From Myxococcales bacterium (GTDB taxonomy: Bacteria; Myxococcota_A; Polyangia; Polyangiales; Polyangiaceae), in contig JADJCA010000030.1 in assembly GCA_016703425.1 (NCBI GenBank), forward strand, positions 124,001 to 188,000: a stretch of DNA of 64,000 nucleotides, given 5' to 3'. Below the pieces are notes generated by a model. That model was not told the origin of the DNA. It saw only the letters and a list, made by a program, of their open reading frames with translations, and did no database searches. The translations under genes were made by a program, and so were the position numbers. Below are positions 44,354 through 52,726 of this stretch, in pieces (the first letter of the stretch is position 1; every line of letters starts with the position of its first letter).

Positions 44354-46813
44354 CTACGGGTTCGGAAAGAGCGTGCCCGTGGTCGTGCCCAAGAGTGCGG
44401 TGCCGAGAAGGTCCGCCGGAATCGGCAGCGGCTGACTGTTGATGTTCGGGTTGCCGTCGCCGTGCGGATTGCTAAGGACGACCATTAGCGTCCCGTCGGG
44501 CGCGACCAGCGTTCCAGCAACTACGTACGCGTGCCCCGGAAGCAAGCCGTAGGGCAACGGGCCCGTCTCGCCGCTCGTTTGGGTCACGACGATCTGGTTG
44601 CCGAGGCCGACGCTGAGCGCGTCTTGCGGCCCGCTCCAGGTGACGTTCGAGATGCCAAGCTGACCCATCGCGTCCCCCACGGTAATCCCGCGCATCGGCA
44701 GATCGCCGACGGCCGCCTGCATGTTGTAGACAACCGCCTTCTCAACGGCCATGGCCCTGGGGTCGCCGACACCGAAGATTTCGTCCGGATGCAGCCAGAC
44801 GGTCTGCACCTGCGCCTGGCCGTCGGGGCCGACGGTGGTCACTTGCCAGAAGCCGTCGCCCAGGTCCTTCGTGATGCCCTCCAGGAAGGCGTTCCCTTCA
44901 GGCGTGGCCCCAAGCTGGCGCACGACCGAGACGATCGAGCAGTCGGGCGCTTGGCCTTGCTCGAGGGTGGCGTTGCCCTCGTTCTGCAGCTTGTAGACTT
45001 CGAGTTCGTATTGCTGCTGCGCCGTGAGGGGAGGCGCTTCGGGCGTCTGCGTCGTCGGGGCCGTAGGCGTGGGCGTTCCCACCGGATCGCTCGCTGGCGT
45101 CGGGCCCCCGTCGACGGGTGCGGGCAACGGGACCTCGGGGACGGCAGCGACGGCGGCGGGCTCGGGCGCTCCCACTTGCGCGCCCACGCCACGCGTCGTT
45201 GAGGTTGCGTCGGAGGCAGAAGGTCCTGTGGTGGGCTGCGCCGCAGGAACGAAGTAGCTGCCGCCTTCCGTTTCAACCCAGTAGCCCTGCTGAGCCGCGT
45301 CCGCGCCGACGCCCGTGGTCGGCGCTGGTTCAACACCGAGCGTGCCACTGATCGTGTCGGACGTGGCGGGCGGTGCCCCGCTGGCGCCGAGATCCTGGAC
45401 GTTGCTCGCACCGCCAGCAGGCTCTGACGTGACGGGCTCCGCGTACGTTCCGCCGCCGTTGTCGACGTCGTAGACAGGGGCTGCCGGGGTGCCGAAGTCG
45501 GGCTGCCCGCCGCCTTCGGGCGCGGGGCCCACGTCTGGTCCCGCGATGGGGTTGTCCGCTCCACCCGGGTCCGCAGTCCAGAATCCGCCCGTCAAGTCGG
45601 CGCCCAAGTCTGGCGAGTCGTACCATCCTCCTTCCGTACTCGCGTCTTGCTGGGGCTCGCCCTCGCCGAAGTTCGCGCCTGGGATGCCGAAGCCTCCGGG
45701 AGCGACACCCTCCATAACGTCCGATCCGTTCGCCTCGCTGCGAGGCTCCCGCTCGGGGTTGAAAGGCTCCGGCTCGTTCGCAAGGTCTTGCGCCGCCGCG
45801 AGCGTCGCTGCCGGGTCGAACGAAAGTTGTCCCGGAGGTGGCTCGTTGTCGTCGACGGGGCTGGTCTCCGGGTCCGGTCCCCAGGTGTACGTTGAACCAC
45901 CGTTGGCGTCGTACACCGGGCTGAGAAAGTCGCCGTCGTCGTTGCCGCCGCCGAGGTCCGGACCGCCGGACATCGGTGGAGCGGTGCCCGTATCGAGCAC
46001 CGCAACGGGCAGCTCTTCGTGGGGGGAGTCGTCGGTAGGGAACGGACCCATCTCGCCAGCGTCTTCGCCAGCGTGCCCGAACGGGGGCTCCGCGGCGTCC
46101 GGTCGGAGCTCCGGCACCGCAATGGTCGCGGGGCCTGTTGTGCCGTCGACGGGGGTCGCGTCGGCGGGAACAAAATAGCTGCCGCCATCGCCGGAGTCGT
46201 ACCAAGTGCCTAGCGGCGTAGCGTCGCCACCTCCATCGCCCGGGTCGGTGGTGGTGACGGTGGCCGCAGGGTCCGCGATGAAGGGGCCCATGGCGCTCGG
46301 GTCGTCGGTAGGCGCGGCACCGGTGTCCGTGATGACGGGGCCGACGGCGCTCGGGTCGGAGAAGCCCGCGGTGCCAGGATCCGCGATGAAGGGACCCATC
46401 GCGCCAGGGTCTGTGGTGAGGGGGCCGGAGAATGGATCGGCGGGGAACGGATTGGTCGCGAAAGGGTCCGTGGTGGAGGGACCCGTCGCGAAGGGATCAG
46501 TCGCGAAGGGATCAGTCGCGAAGGGATCCGTCGCGAAGGGATCGGTCGCGAAGGGATCGGTCGCGAAGGGATCGGTCGCAAAGGGATCGGTCGCGAAGGG
46601 ATCCCAGCCCGAATCGAAGGAGTCGAAACCCCAGCCCGAGTCGAAGCCACCGAAGTCACCGAACCCACCACCCCAGTCGTCGCCGCCAGCGATGTCTGCG
46701 AGCGTTGCTTCGGCCCGAAGCTCCCGGAGCTCTGACGCGGCCGTCTTCTTCCGCTCCGAGGAGCGGTCAACGGTTGCCTGTCGTGCCTTCGAGACTCGCC
46801 TTGTCTTTGCCAT
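44354..46813 (-). CDS. Repeat-rich protein with C-terminal calpain-like cysteine-peptidase domain (paralogue 1)
   Basis: 819 aa with no signal peptide. Residues 1-45 (starting MAKTRRVSKA, then AEATLADIAGGDDWGGGFGD) are shared with the paralogue at 47276. A DPFAT pentapeptide occurs 8 times at about 70-110, then Asp/Pro/Gly-rich spacers with degenerate TDPGAMGPF units and WYD....GGSYFVP units to about 600. The last 195 residues look like a papain/calpain fold: Cys625 in APDCSIVSVV, His761 in PGHAYVVAG and Asn782 in LSNPHGDG, equivalent to DCWFL, GHAYSV and NPWG of calpains. A protease or related thiol enzyme is thus likely; family assignment is inference. Its upstream region resembles that of the paralogue. 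Confidence 0.75.
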   Translation of the reverse strand: MAKTRRVSKARQATVDRSSERKKTAASELRELRAEATLADIAGGDDWGGGFGDFGGFDSGWGFDSFDSGWDPFATDPFATDPFATDPFATDPFATDPFATDPFATDPFATGPSTTDPFATNPFPADPFSGPLTTDPGAMGPFIADPGTAGFSDPSAVGPVITDTGAAPTDDPSAMGPFIADPAATVTTTDPGDGGGDATPLGTWYDSGDGGSYFVPADATPVDGTTGPATIAVPELRPDAAEPPFGHAGEDAGEMGPFPTDDSPHEELPVAVLDTGTAPPMSGGPDLGGGNDDGDFLSPVYDANGGSTYTWGPDPETSPVDDNEPPPGQLSFDPAATLAAAQDLANEPEPFNPEREPRSEANGSDVMEGVAPGGFGIPGANFGEGEPQQDASTEGGWYDSPDLGADLTGGFWTADPGGADNPIAGPDVGPAPEGGGQPDFGTPAAPVYDVDNGGGTYAEPVTSEPAGGASNVQDLGASGAPPATSDTISGTLGVEPAPTTGVGADAAQQGYWVETEGGSYFVPAAQPTTGPSASDATSTTRGVGAQVGAPEPAAVAAVPEVPLPAPVDGGPTPASDPVGTPTPTAPTTQTPEAPPLTAQQQYELEVYKLQNEGNATLEQGQAPDCSIVSVVRQLGATPEGNAFLEGITKDLGDGFWQVTTVGPDGQAQVQTVWLHPDEIFGVGDPRAMAVEKAVVYNMQAAVGDLPMRGITVGDAMGQLGISNVTWSGPQDALSVGLGNQIVVTQTSGETGPLPYGLLPGHAYVVAGTLVAPDGTLMVVLSNPHGDGNPNINSQPLPIPADLLGTALLGTTTGTLFPNP
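46486..46605 (-). repeat. 15-bp minisatellite encoding DPFAT, 8 units
   Basis: Eight tandem 15-nt units encode DPFAT in the first repeat protein. Units differ by one or two bases, so they are almost identical at DNA level. A homologous array of 13 units is in the paralogue at 48421. Such arrays change copy number easily by slippage or unequal recombination. Confidence 0.95.
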
Positions 46814-46990
46814 CGCGGGTCAACACTGCAGCCCGCGCGCCAGCGGAACGGGCGGTGCCCATCGACCGTTGCATCGGCGCACTGTCCCTCCCAGCGGCAA
46901 GTCGGACCGACCTCCGACACGGCCCGCGCGGTGAGGACACACGGCGTTGCCGCGAACGGCGAGTCGCTGCCGCACGCGCGGTCTCCGATG
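46814..46990 (-). promoter_or_regulatory. Duplicated upstream region of repeat gene 1, with palindrome
   Basis: This 177-bp stretch upstream of the repeat gene start is closely similar to the 168 bp upstream of the paralogue (48809-48976), although both are non-coding. It contains the perfect palindrome GTCGGACCGAC at 46901-46911, 88 bp before the start codon. The same 11-mer lies at 48896-48906, also 88 bp from the other start. A shared promoter or operator is the simplest reading. Confidence 0.6.
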
Positions 46991-47215
46991 AGCCGCGCCA
47001 TCGCGAGCAACGTTCGCCCGCCGACGGGAAGGCGCTTGGCCGCGAAGCGACCCGCCCGCGACAGCGAGGATGCGCACCAAGGGCTCCGGCCCCCTGCAAC
47101 GCATCGAGCGCCGGCTTCGCGTGGCACGCTCACCTTCGCGAGCCGGGCTGTCGCCAGCACGACTTCCGCAAATGGACCGAGGACCCCGGGACGGTGCCCC
47201 ACGATGGACGACGGA
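46991..47215 (-). pseudogene. Decayed HEAT-repeat gene remnant
   Basis: This intergenic DNA has patchy but clear similarity to the intact HEAT gene at 48977: its final codons (KRLPVGGRTLLAMARL against KGLPVDGRTLLAMTRLN), a block around 47069-47125 (gcgaggatgcgcaccaa... cccctgcaacgcatcgagc) matching 49424-49476, and a block at 47196 (ggtgccccacgatg) matching 49553. About 420 bp between the first two blocks is missing, and the frame is broken. So a second HEAT gene once preceded the first repeat gene and has decayed. It is in the same position relative to that gene as the intact copy is to the second. Confidence 0.75.
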
Positions 47216-47275
47216 CCCTTGCCGCCCGGGTGCGCTCTCGCCAGCAAGTGGCCCGCCGAGTAGGCCCTGCGCTTA

Positions 47276-48808
47276 TCAGGGGAGATCGGGCGGCGGTGGC
47301 GCCGGGATCTGGCCGATGAAGGAGTGATTGAGGTTGTCCGCCGCGGCCGCGCTGATCGGCGGGATGTTCATATTGGAGCCGCTATTGTTTTCGGACCACG
47401 TGTTGGCCGTGACCATGTTCGGCGCGCCCGTATCGGGGTTGGTCACCACGCCGAGGACGGGGTTGGCGTGCGTCGTCGTGGGCGACGTCGCGTAGTCGAT
47501 GACGGCGACGAAGTTGCCGCCCGTCGCGGCCTGCAGCGCGACGGCTCCGCCGTCGACCATCTGTACGTTCTGCAAGCCGAGCTGCGTCATCACCTCGCTC
47601 GGCCACATGCCTTCGCCGGTGCCCATCCCCTCGCGAGCGCTCTGGACCATCCCGTTGGATTCGACGACGGCGGCATTCACGATCTGAAGTGTTTTGTCGC
47701 CTTGCGCGTAGAGGTTGTCGACGAAGGTCACCGGCACGTTCTGCGGTTGACCGTCGGCGCCCGTCAGCCGCACGTTGTACCGGTCGTCTCCCAGGTCGGT
47801 GACGAGGCTGTTGATATAGGCCTGCCCCTCGGGCGTGCTGTTGAGGGCGTTGACCACCGAGACGACGGCGCAGTTGCCCACGTGCAGCTGACTGATCTCG
47901 CCGGGGCTCGCGGCGTCGCGGTAGTTCTGCAGGAGATCCACAGTCTGATCGAACTGTTGCTGCGGAGTGAGCTCCGTCACCGTCACGCCAGTGACGTCGA
48001 TCGGCGGGGGCTCGCCGAACTCGCCGCGCGGCGTGCTCATGCCGTCGATCAGTTCCTCGACGGAGGGGTCTGTGGTGGCTGCGGCGCCGGGGTCTGTGAC
48101 GAAGGGACCCATGGCGCCAGTGTTCGTGGTGGACGCGGCGCCGGGGTCTGTGACGAAGGGGCCCATGGCGCCAGGGTCTGTGGTGGCCGCGGCGCCGGGG
48201 TCTGTGACGAAGGGGCCCATGGCGCCAGGGTCTGTGGTGGCCGCGGCGCCGGGGTTCAGGACGAAGGGGCCCATGGCGCCAGGGTCTGTGGTGGCCGCGG
48301 CGCCGGGGTCTGTGACGAAGGGGCCCATGGCGCCAGGGTCTGTGGTGGCCGCGGCGCCGGGGTCCGTGACGAAGGGACCCATGGCGCCGGGGTCTGTGGC
48401 GACCGTGGGCCACGGGTCCGTCGCAAAGGGATCGGTCGCAAAGGGATCGGTCGCAAAGGGATCGGTCGCGAAGGGATCGGTCGCGAAGGGATCGGTCGCG
48501 AAGGGATCGGTCGCGAAGGGATCGGTCGCGAAGGGATCGGTCGCGAAGGGATCGGTCGCGAAGGGATCGGTCGCGAAGGGATCAGTCGCGAAGGGATCGG
48601 TCGCGAAGGGATCGAGGCCGGTACCGAAGGAGTCGTACCCCCAGTCGAATCCGCCAAAGTCACCAAAGCCGTCGTCGCCGCCGGCGATGTCTGCCAGCGC
48701 CTCCTCGGCGTGAAGCTCTTGGAGCGCCGACGCGGACGCTGTTGCCCGCTCCGCGGCGCGGTTAGCGGTTGCGCTTGGTGCCTTCGAGACTCGCGTTGTA
48801 GTTGCCAT
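47276..48808 (-). CDS. Repeat-rich protein with C-terminal calpain-like cysteine-peptidase domain (paralogue 2)
   Basis: 510 aa, no signal peptide. The first 45 residues match paralogue 1 (VSKA, ALADIAGGDD, FGDFGGFD). Then 13 DPFAT pentapeptides and six 18-residue units (TDPGAMGPFVTDPGAAAT) run to about 255. The C-terminal domain starts near 295: Cys313 in GNCAVVSVV, His447 in THANPVLGV and Asn469 in ANTWSEN. Cys-to-His distance is 134 residues and His-to-Asn 22, against 136 and 21 in paralogue 1. So the triad positions are kept although motifs around His and Asn differ. The intact HEAT gene is upstream on the same strand with a 168-bp gap. Confidence 0.78.
   Translation of the reverse strand: MATTTRVSKAPSATANRAAERATASASALQELHAEEALADIAGGDDGFGDFGGFDWGYDSFGTGLDPFATDPFATDPFATDPFATDPFATDPFATDPFATDPFATDPFATDPFATDPFATDPFATDPFATDPWPTVATDPGAMGPFVTDPGAAATTDPGAMGPFVTDPGAAATTDPGAMGPFVLNPGAAATTDPGAMGPFVTDPGAAATTDPGAMGPFVTDPGAASTTNTGAMGPFVTDPGAAATTDPSVEELIDGMSTPRGEFGEPPPIDVTGVTVTELTPQQQFDQTVDLLQNYRDAASPGEISQLHVGNCAVVSVVNALNSTPEGQAYINSLVTDLGDDRYNVRLTGADGQPQNVPVTFVDNLYAQGDKTLQIVNAAVVESNGMVQSAREGMGTGEGMWPSEVMTQLGLQNVQMVDGGAVALQAATGGNFVAVIDYATSPTTTHANPVLGVVTNPDTGAPNMVTANTWSENNSGSNMNIPPISAAAADNLNHSFIGQIPAPPPPDLP
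48089..48412 (-). repeat. 54-bp tandem repeat, 6 units
   Basis: Six consecutive 54-nt units (starts 48089, 48143, 48197, 48251, 48305, 48359) encode 18-residue TDPGAMGPFVTDPGAAAT units of the second repeat protein. The DNA is almost unchanged between inner units, with a few substitutions in the outer ones and in the fourth. It implies recent expansion. Paralogue 1 has only degenerate copies of the same unit. Confidence 0.95.
48421..48615 (-). repeat. 15-bp minisatellite encoding DPFAT, 13 units
   Basis: Thirteen 15-nt units in perfect tandem, each ggatcggtcgcgaag apart from single-base differences, encode DPFAT. This is one of the longest near-perfect repeats in the window. It is likely to be hypervariable in length between strains. 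The paralogue array at 46486 has 8 units. Confidence 0.97.
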
Positions 48809-48976
48809 TGCGGGTCAACACTGCAGCGCGCGCGCCAGCACCGTGGACGCTGCCGAGCGCTCCTTGCATCGGCTTGCCGTCCCTTTCTGGGGCAAGTCGG
48901 ACCGACCACCGGCATCCGCTCGCGGCAAAGAGAATGTGGCGTTGCCACAAACGGCGAGCCGCTGCCCCTGCGCCCC
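48809..48976 (-). promoter_or_regulatory. Duplicated upstream region of repeat gene 2, with palindrome
   Basis: This 168-bp region between the HEAT stop and the repeat gene start aligns with 46814-46990 over most of its length (e.g. tgcgggtcaacactgcagc at the start-proximal end). It holds the palindrome GTCGGACCGAC at 48896-48906, 88 bp from the ATG, exactly as for the paralogue. Confidence 0.6.
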
Positions 48977-50242
48977 TCAGTTGAGCCGCGTCATCGCGAG
49001 CAACGTTCGCCCGTCGACGGGCAGACCCTTGGCCACGAGGCGCGCGTGGAGTTCGGGATCGCTCGGGCCCTCGTAAATGCGGGCGAGGACGAACTGTTGA
49101 TCGCGCGACAGGGTTGCGCCGGCGAGCGGTGCCGAGCCGGCCGGTCGGTCGTCGAAGACGAGCTCAAGGACGACGTCGAGGAGTGGCTTCGCAGAGCTGG
49201 GGTCGCGCGTCCCGCGGATGGCCGCGAGGAGCTTCTGCGCGAGCGCCGCGTCGCCGCGCTTCTCCAAGAGCGCGTGATTGACGTCGGCGGTCATGGGACG
49301 ACCGGTCGCGTGTTCGTAGCGCTCCGCCAGCGACGCGGGCGCCACGAGCGCGCCGACCAGGACATCGAGGCGCGCCGAGGCGTCCCCCAGCGCGTCTTCG
49401 TGTCCTGGCGTGCCCAAGGCGGCGAGGATGCGCACCAAAGGATCCACGGCCCCCTGCAGCGCATCGAGCACCGGCCTCGCGTGGCGGTCGCCGATGTGGC
49501 CGAGCGCGAGGACCAGATGAGCAACGACCGCTTCGTCGCGTTGGTCCTCGAGGTGCCCCACGATGCGGAGCGCCATGTCGGATGGTCGACACGCCGACTG
49601 CGCAAGGCGTTCGAGGAGTCGCGCCGCCTCGGACCGCACCTCCGCGTCGTCGTGGCCGAGCAAGCGAAACACGCGGGGAAGGGAAGCTACGAGCGCCTCG
49701 TGGGTGCGGTGACCATACGCGGCTTCGGCGCCGACGGGATCGAAGTGCCTCATCAGCGCACCAGCCGCGCCGGTGGCCATCGCGGCGAAGCGCGCCACGG
49801 CATGCTCCGGCGGTCGCGGCGGTCCAGGTCGGGAGAGGAGCTGCGCCATGGCGCGTGACCAAACCGCCGCCGCGACCCTGGGCCCGGGCCGCGGTGCGAG
49901 CGGCGGCCGGTCCCAAGCGATGACGGCGATGCGCCGGAGCAACGCCAAGAGATCGCTCGCGTCGGGCGCGTTGGCGGCGGCGAGCCTTGCGACAAACGGA
50001 ACCACGTAGCTCGTCACTTCGCAGACCGCGCCGTCGATGCCGTCGTAGAAGGGAAGGACGATGCCCCCGAGGGTCCGTAGCGCCTGGCGGCGCTCGTCGC
50101 GCGACGTGCCGCTGGCAAGCTCTGCGAGCAGCGCGGGAACGTTCGTGGCGGCGCCTCGCAGGTGCCAGAGGTGAGCCCAGTCGACACGCCCAACGTCGGA
50201 GAGGACAGACTGCGGCGTCTCGTCCGGAGCGAAGCGAGCCAT
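48977..50242 (-). CDS. HEAT-repeat protein
   Basis: 421 aa of repeated paired helices. Examples: VPALLAELASGTSRDERRQALRTLGG, VPFVARLAAANAPDASDLLALLRRIAVIAW, ALVASLPRVFRLLGHDDAEVRSEAARLLERLA, ALRIVGHLEDQRDEAVVAHLVLALGHIGD. It begins with a VDWAHLWHLRGAATNVPALL segment found in a large group of Actinobacteria/Myxococcota HEAT proteins, where members often sit next to toxin-like or repeat genes. No signal peptide, so a cytoplasmic binding protein. It is upstream of repeat gene 2 on the same strand; a decayed copy is upstream of gene 1. That shared pairing suggests a functional link such as a partner or protector of the peptidase-like proteins, which is inference. Confidence 0.78.
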   Translation of the reverse strand: MARFAPDETPQSVLSDVGRVDWAHLWHLRGAATNVPALLAELASGTSRDERRQALRTLGGIVLPFYDGIDGAVCEVTSYVVPFVARLAAANAPDASDLLALLRRIAVIAWDRPPLAPRPGPRVAAAVWSRAMAQLLSRPGPPRPPEHAVARFAAMATGAAGALMRHFDPVGAEAAYGHRTHEALVASLPRVFRLLGHDDAEVRSEAARLLERLAQSACRPSDMALRIVGHLEDQRDEAVVAHLVLALGHIGDRHARPVLDALQGAVDPLVRILAALGTPGHEDALGDASARLDVLVGALVAPASLAERYEHATGRPMTADVNHALLEKRGDAALAQKLLAAIRGTRDPSSAKPLLDVVLELVFDDRPAGSAPLAGATLSRDQQFVLARIYEGPSDPELHARLVAKGLPVDGRTLLAMTRLN

Positions 50243-50352
50243 GCCTCATCGTGGCACACTTGGTCGAAGCGAGCGACCGGTGAGGGCCGGCAGTGGCCTG
50301 CGATGCAAGCTCCGCTTCGAACCGCCCCGGTCGATCGAGTAACATCGGCGCC

Positions 50353-51519
50353 ATGAGGTTCTCCGCGGGTCGGGCGCTAGGAGTCACGTGCATCGTTCTC
50401 ACGCTGTCGGGGGCCGCGGCCTGTCGTCGCCGCCCGGCTCCCGCCGTAGCAGAAGCCGCGCCGCCGCTGGCTGCGCTTCCGCCTACTGCCGGCGGCCCCA
50501 CGGCGCCCGTGAGCCCGTCACCGATCGCGCCCCTCTCTCCCAACGCGCGCACCGAAGACGAACGCAACACCGTCGCGATCTTTCGCGAGGCGGCGCCGTC
50601 GACGGTCTTCGTCACGCAGAAGCAACGCGTGGCGACCGATCCCTTCGGTTTCGACACCGAGGAGGTCACGGCGGGCTCCGGCAGCGGCTTCATCTGGGAC
50701 GCGCAGGGGCACATCGTGACCAACTTCCACGTCGTCCAAGGCGGCCGCGGCACGTCGCTCACGGTGACCTTCTTCAACCAGCGCGAGGTGCCCGCGAAGG
50801 TCGTCGGCGTCGAGCCTCGCAAAGACATCGCGGTGCTCAAGGTGACGGCACCGGCCGACATGCTCAAGCCGCTGCGTGTGCCGCAGACGTTTGGCCTCGA
50901 GGTCGGCCAGAAGACCGTCGCCATCGGCAATCCCTTTGGCCTCGATCACACGCTCACGACGGGTGTCATCAGCGCCCTCGGGCGTCAGGTGCAAGGCATC
51001 GGCGGCGTGGCCATTCGCGACATGGTCCAGACTGACGCCGCCATCAACCCGGGCAACTCCGGCGGTCCTCTCTTGGACTCGGGCGGGCAGCTCATCGGGA
51101 TGAACACGGTCATCTTCTCCAAGAGCGGCGCGTCGGCGGGCATCGGTTTCGCCGTCCCCGTCAGCACCATCGCGCGCGTCGTCCCGCAGCTCATCGCGCG
51201 AGGAAAAGCCGACTCCATTGGCCTGGGCCTCAACATCCTTCAGCGCGGCGTCGCGAACGTGCGCGGCGTCGTGGTCCTAGGCGTCCCCGCTGGGAGCCCA
51301 GCGGAGCGAGCAGGCTTTCGTCCGGCGAGGCGCCTCGCCAACGGCGACATCGACGCCGACATCATCGTCGGCATCGACGGCAAGAAGATCGACAACTACG
51401 ACGATCTCTACAGCGCGCTCGACGCGCACAAGGCGGGCGACAAGGTCGACGTCGCGGTGCGCCGCGGCGAGCAGGTCGTCACGTTGAAGGCCGAAGCGAT
51501 CCTTCTGAACGAGCGCTGA
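50353..51519 (+). CDS. HtrA/DegP-like serine protease
   Basis: 388 aa. An exported N-terminus with a Cys at 24 (SGAAAC), so possibly lipid-anchored, though the -3 residue is not optimal. Trypsin-like domain with His126 (TNFHVV), Asp158 (KDIAVL), and Ser236 (GNSGGP). A single PDZ domain follows (about 285-380). It is envelope quality control that degrades or refolds misfolded proteins. The length is that of a one-PDZ DegS-like protein. Monocistronic; converges on manA. Confidence 0.92.
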   Translation: MRFSAGRALGVTCIVLTLSGAAACRRRPAPAVAEAAPPLAALPPTAGGPTAPVSPSPIAPLSPNARTEDERNTVAIFREAAPSTVFVTQKQRVATDPFGFDTEEVTAGSGSGFIWDAQGHIVTNFHVVQGGRGTSLTVTFFNQREVPAKVVGVEPRKDIAVLKVTAPADMLKPLRVPQTFGLEVGQKTVAIGNPFGLDHTLTTGVISALGRQVQGIGGVAIRDMVQTDAAINPGNSGGPLLDSGGQLIGMNTVIFSKSGASAGIGFAVPVSTIARVVPQLIARGKADSIGLGLNILQRGVANVRGVVVLGVPAGSPAERAGFRPARRLANGDIDADIIVGIDGKKIDNYDDLYSALDAHKAGDKVDVAVRRGEQVVTLKAEAILLNER

Positions 51520-51525
51520 GCGGGC

Positions 51526-52701
51526 TCAAGAAAGGTCGCCGACGGTCGCGCGAAAGAGCGAGCCGCTTCCTTGTAGCGAATACGGGCCGTCGTCGTGTGC
51601 GACGAAGGCCGCGTCGCCTTGTTGCAGCGTGAGGTCTCGGCGGTTTTCGCCCACGCCTCCCGATGCCGGGGCGAGCGTCATCGTGCCGCTCTCGGCGAGC
51701 AGGATCTCGGGCCCACGGGGCTCTCGGCGCAAGGTGCCATCGACGGTCAGGCGCGAGAGGTGAAAGTCCGCCGCCGGCGTCGACCAAGCGACCTCGCTGT
51801 CGCCGCTCACCGTCGCACGAAGCGGCAAGACCTTCGCCGCGTCGAAGTCCACGACCCGAAGCAGCTCATCGACGTCAACGTGTTTTGGCGTCAAGCCGCC
51901 GCGAAGCACGTTGTCAGAGCTCGCCATGATCTCGACACCGAAGCCGCGGAGGTAGGCGTGGAGGTTTCCCGCGGGCAGGTAGAGTCCTTCGCCGGCTTCG
52001 AGCGCCACGTAGTTGAGGAGCAACGCTGTGATGCAGCCGGCGTCCGCCGGGTAAAGGCGTGAAAGCTCGAGCGTCCACTCCAGCGTGCGTTGAAAGGCGC
52101 TCCCCGCGGCGATGGCGCGCTCCGCAGCAGCACGCGCCTCCGCGACCAGCGACGCCGCTCCCTCTTGCCGAAGCAGCCGCTCGAAGACGGCCTTGTTGCC
52201 CGATGTCCGGAGGTCACGGGCGAGCGCGACGAGGCCGAGCTCATCGAACAGCGCCGCACTTTCCTCGGCGTCACGGAAGCCGCACAGAGCCTCGAAGGGA
52301 CCGAGCGCGACGAGGAGCTCCGGCTTGTGGTTCGCGTCCTTGTAGTTGCGGGTGGCCAGCGGGACCTGACGAGCTTCCTCGTCGGCGAAGCCGCGCTCCG
52401 CCTGAGCCTTGCTCGGGTGCGCCTGGATGGAGAGGGGCGTGTCAGCCGCCAGCAGCTTGAGGAGGAACGGCAGCTCTCCAAAGCGCGCCGCGACGGCCGG
52501 GCCGAGCGTCGGCGTTGGCGCTTCGGCGATGACGTCGCGCAGCGAGCGCCCCGTGGGGCCCAATCGCGATGGCGCTGCCGGGTGCGCGCCGAGCCACAGT
52601 TCGGCCTCTGGCCTTCCCGAGGGCGCGCTCCCCAAGAAGGTCGCGATGGCGCCCAACTGTCCCCACGCGTAGGCCTGAATCGAGCCTTCGAGTCGATTCA
52701 T
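51526..52701 (-). CDS. manA: Mannose-6-phosphate isomerase, class I
   Basis: 391 aa. It interconverts mannose-6-P and fructose-6-P with a Zn2+ ion. Visible: IQAHPSKAQAERGF (Zn ligands), HKPELLVALGPFEALCGF, and LYLPAGNLHAYLRGFGVEIMASSDNVLRGGLTPKHVDV, the highly conserved C-terminal signature. It feeds GDP-mannose for surface polysaccharides. It lies 25 bp downstream of the FAD gene, so they are probably one operon. Confidence 0.93.
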   Translation of the reverse strand: MNRLEGSIQAYAWGQLGAIATFLGSAPSGRPEAELWLGAHPAAPSRLGPTGRSLRDVIAEAPTPTLGPAVAARFGELPFLLKLLAADTPLSIQAHPSKAQAERGFADEEARQVPLATRNYKDANHKPELLVALGPFEALCGFRDAEESAALFDELGLVALARDLRTSGNKAVFERLLRQEGAASLVAEARAAAERAIAAGSAFQRTLEWTLELSRLYPADAGCITALLLNYVALEAGEGLYLPAGNLHAYLRGFGVEIMASSDNVLRGGLTPKHVDVDELLRVVDFDAAKVLPLRATVSGDSEVAWSTPAADFHLSRLTVDGTLRREPRGPEILLAESGTMTLAPASGGVGENRRDLTLQQGDAAFVAHDDGPYSLQGSGSLFRATVGDLS

Positions 52702-52726
52702 CGGCCCGGCCTCCTCTGCGCGTTCG

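Noticed and set aside
48421..48615. Regular short repeats as a CRISPR array
   Set aside because: Units are 15 bp, directly adjacent without spacers, and in frame with a coding gene.
47324..49858. An 844-codon open frame on the + strand across the repeat genes
   Set aside because: It is antisense to the repeat and HEAT genes; its composition (EGIGREGIG repeats) only mirrors the DPFAT minisatellite, and it has no ribosome-binding site or domain.
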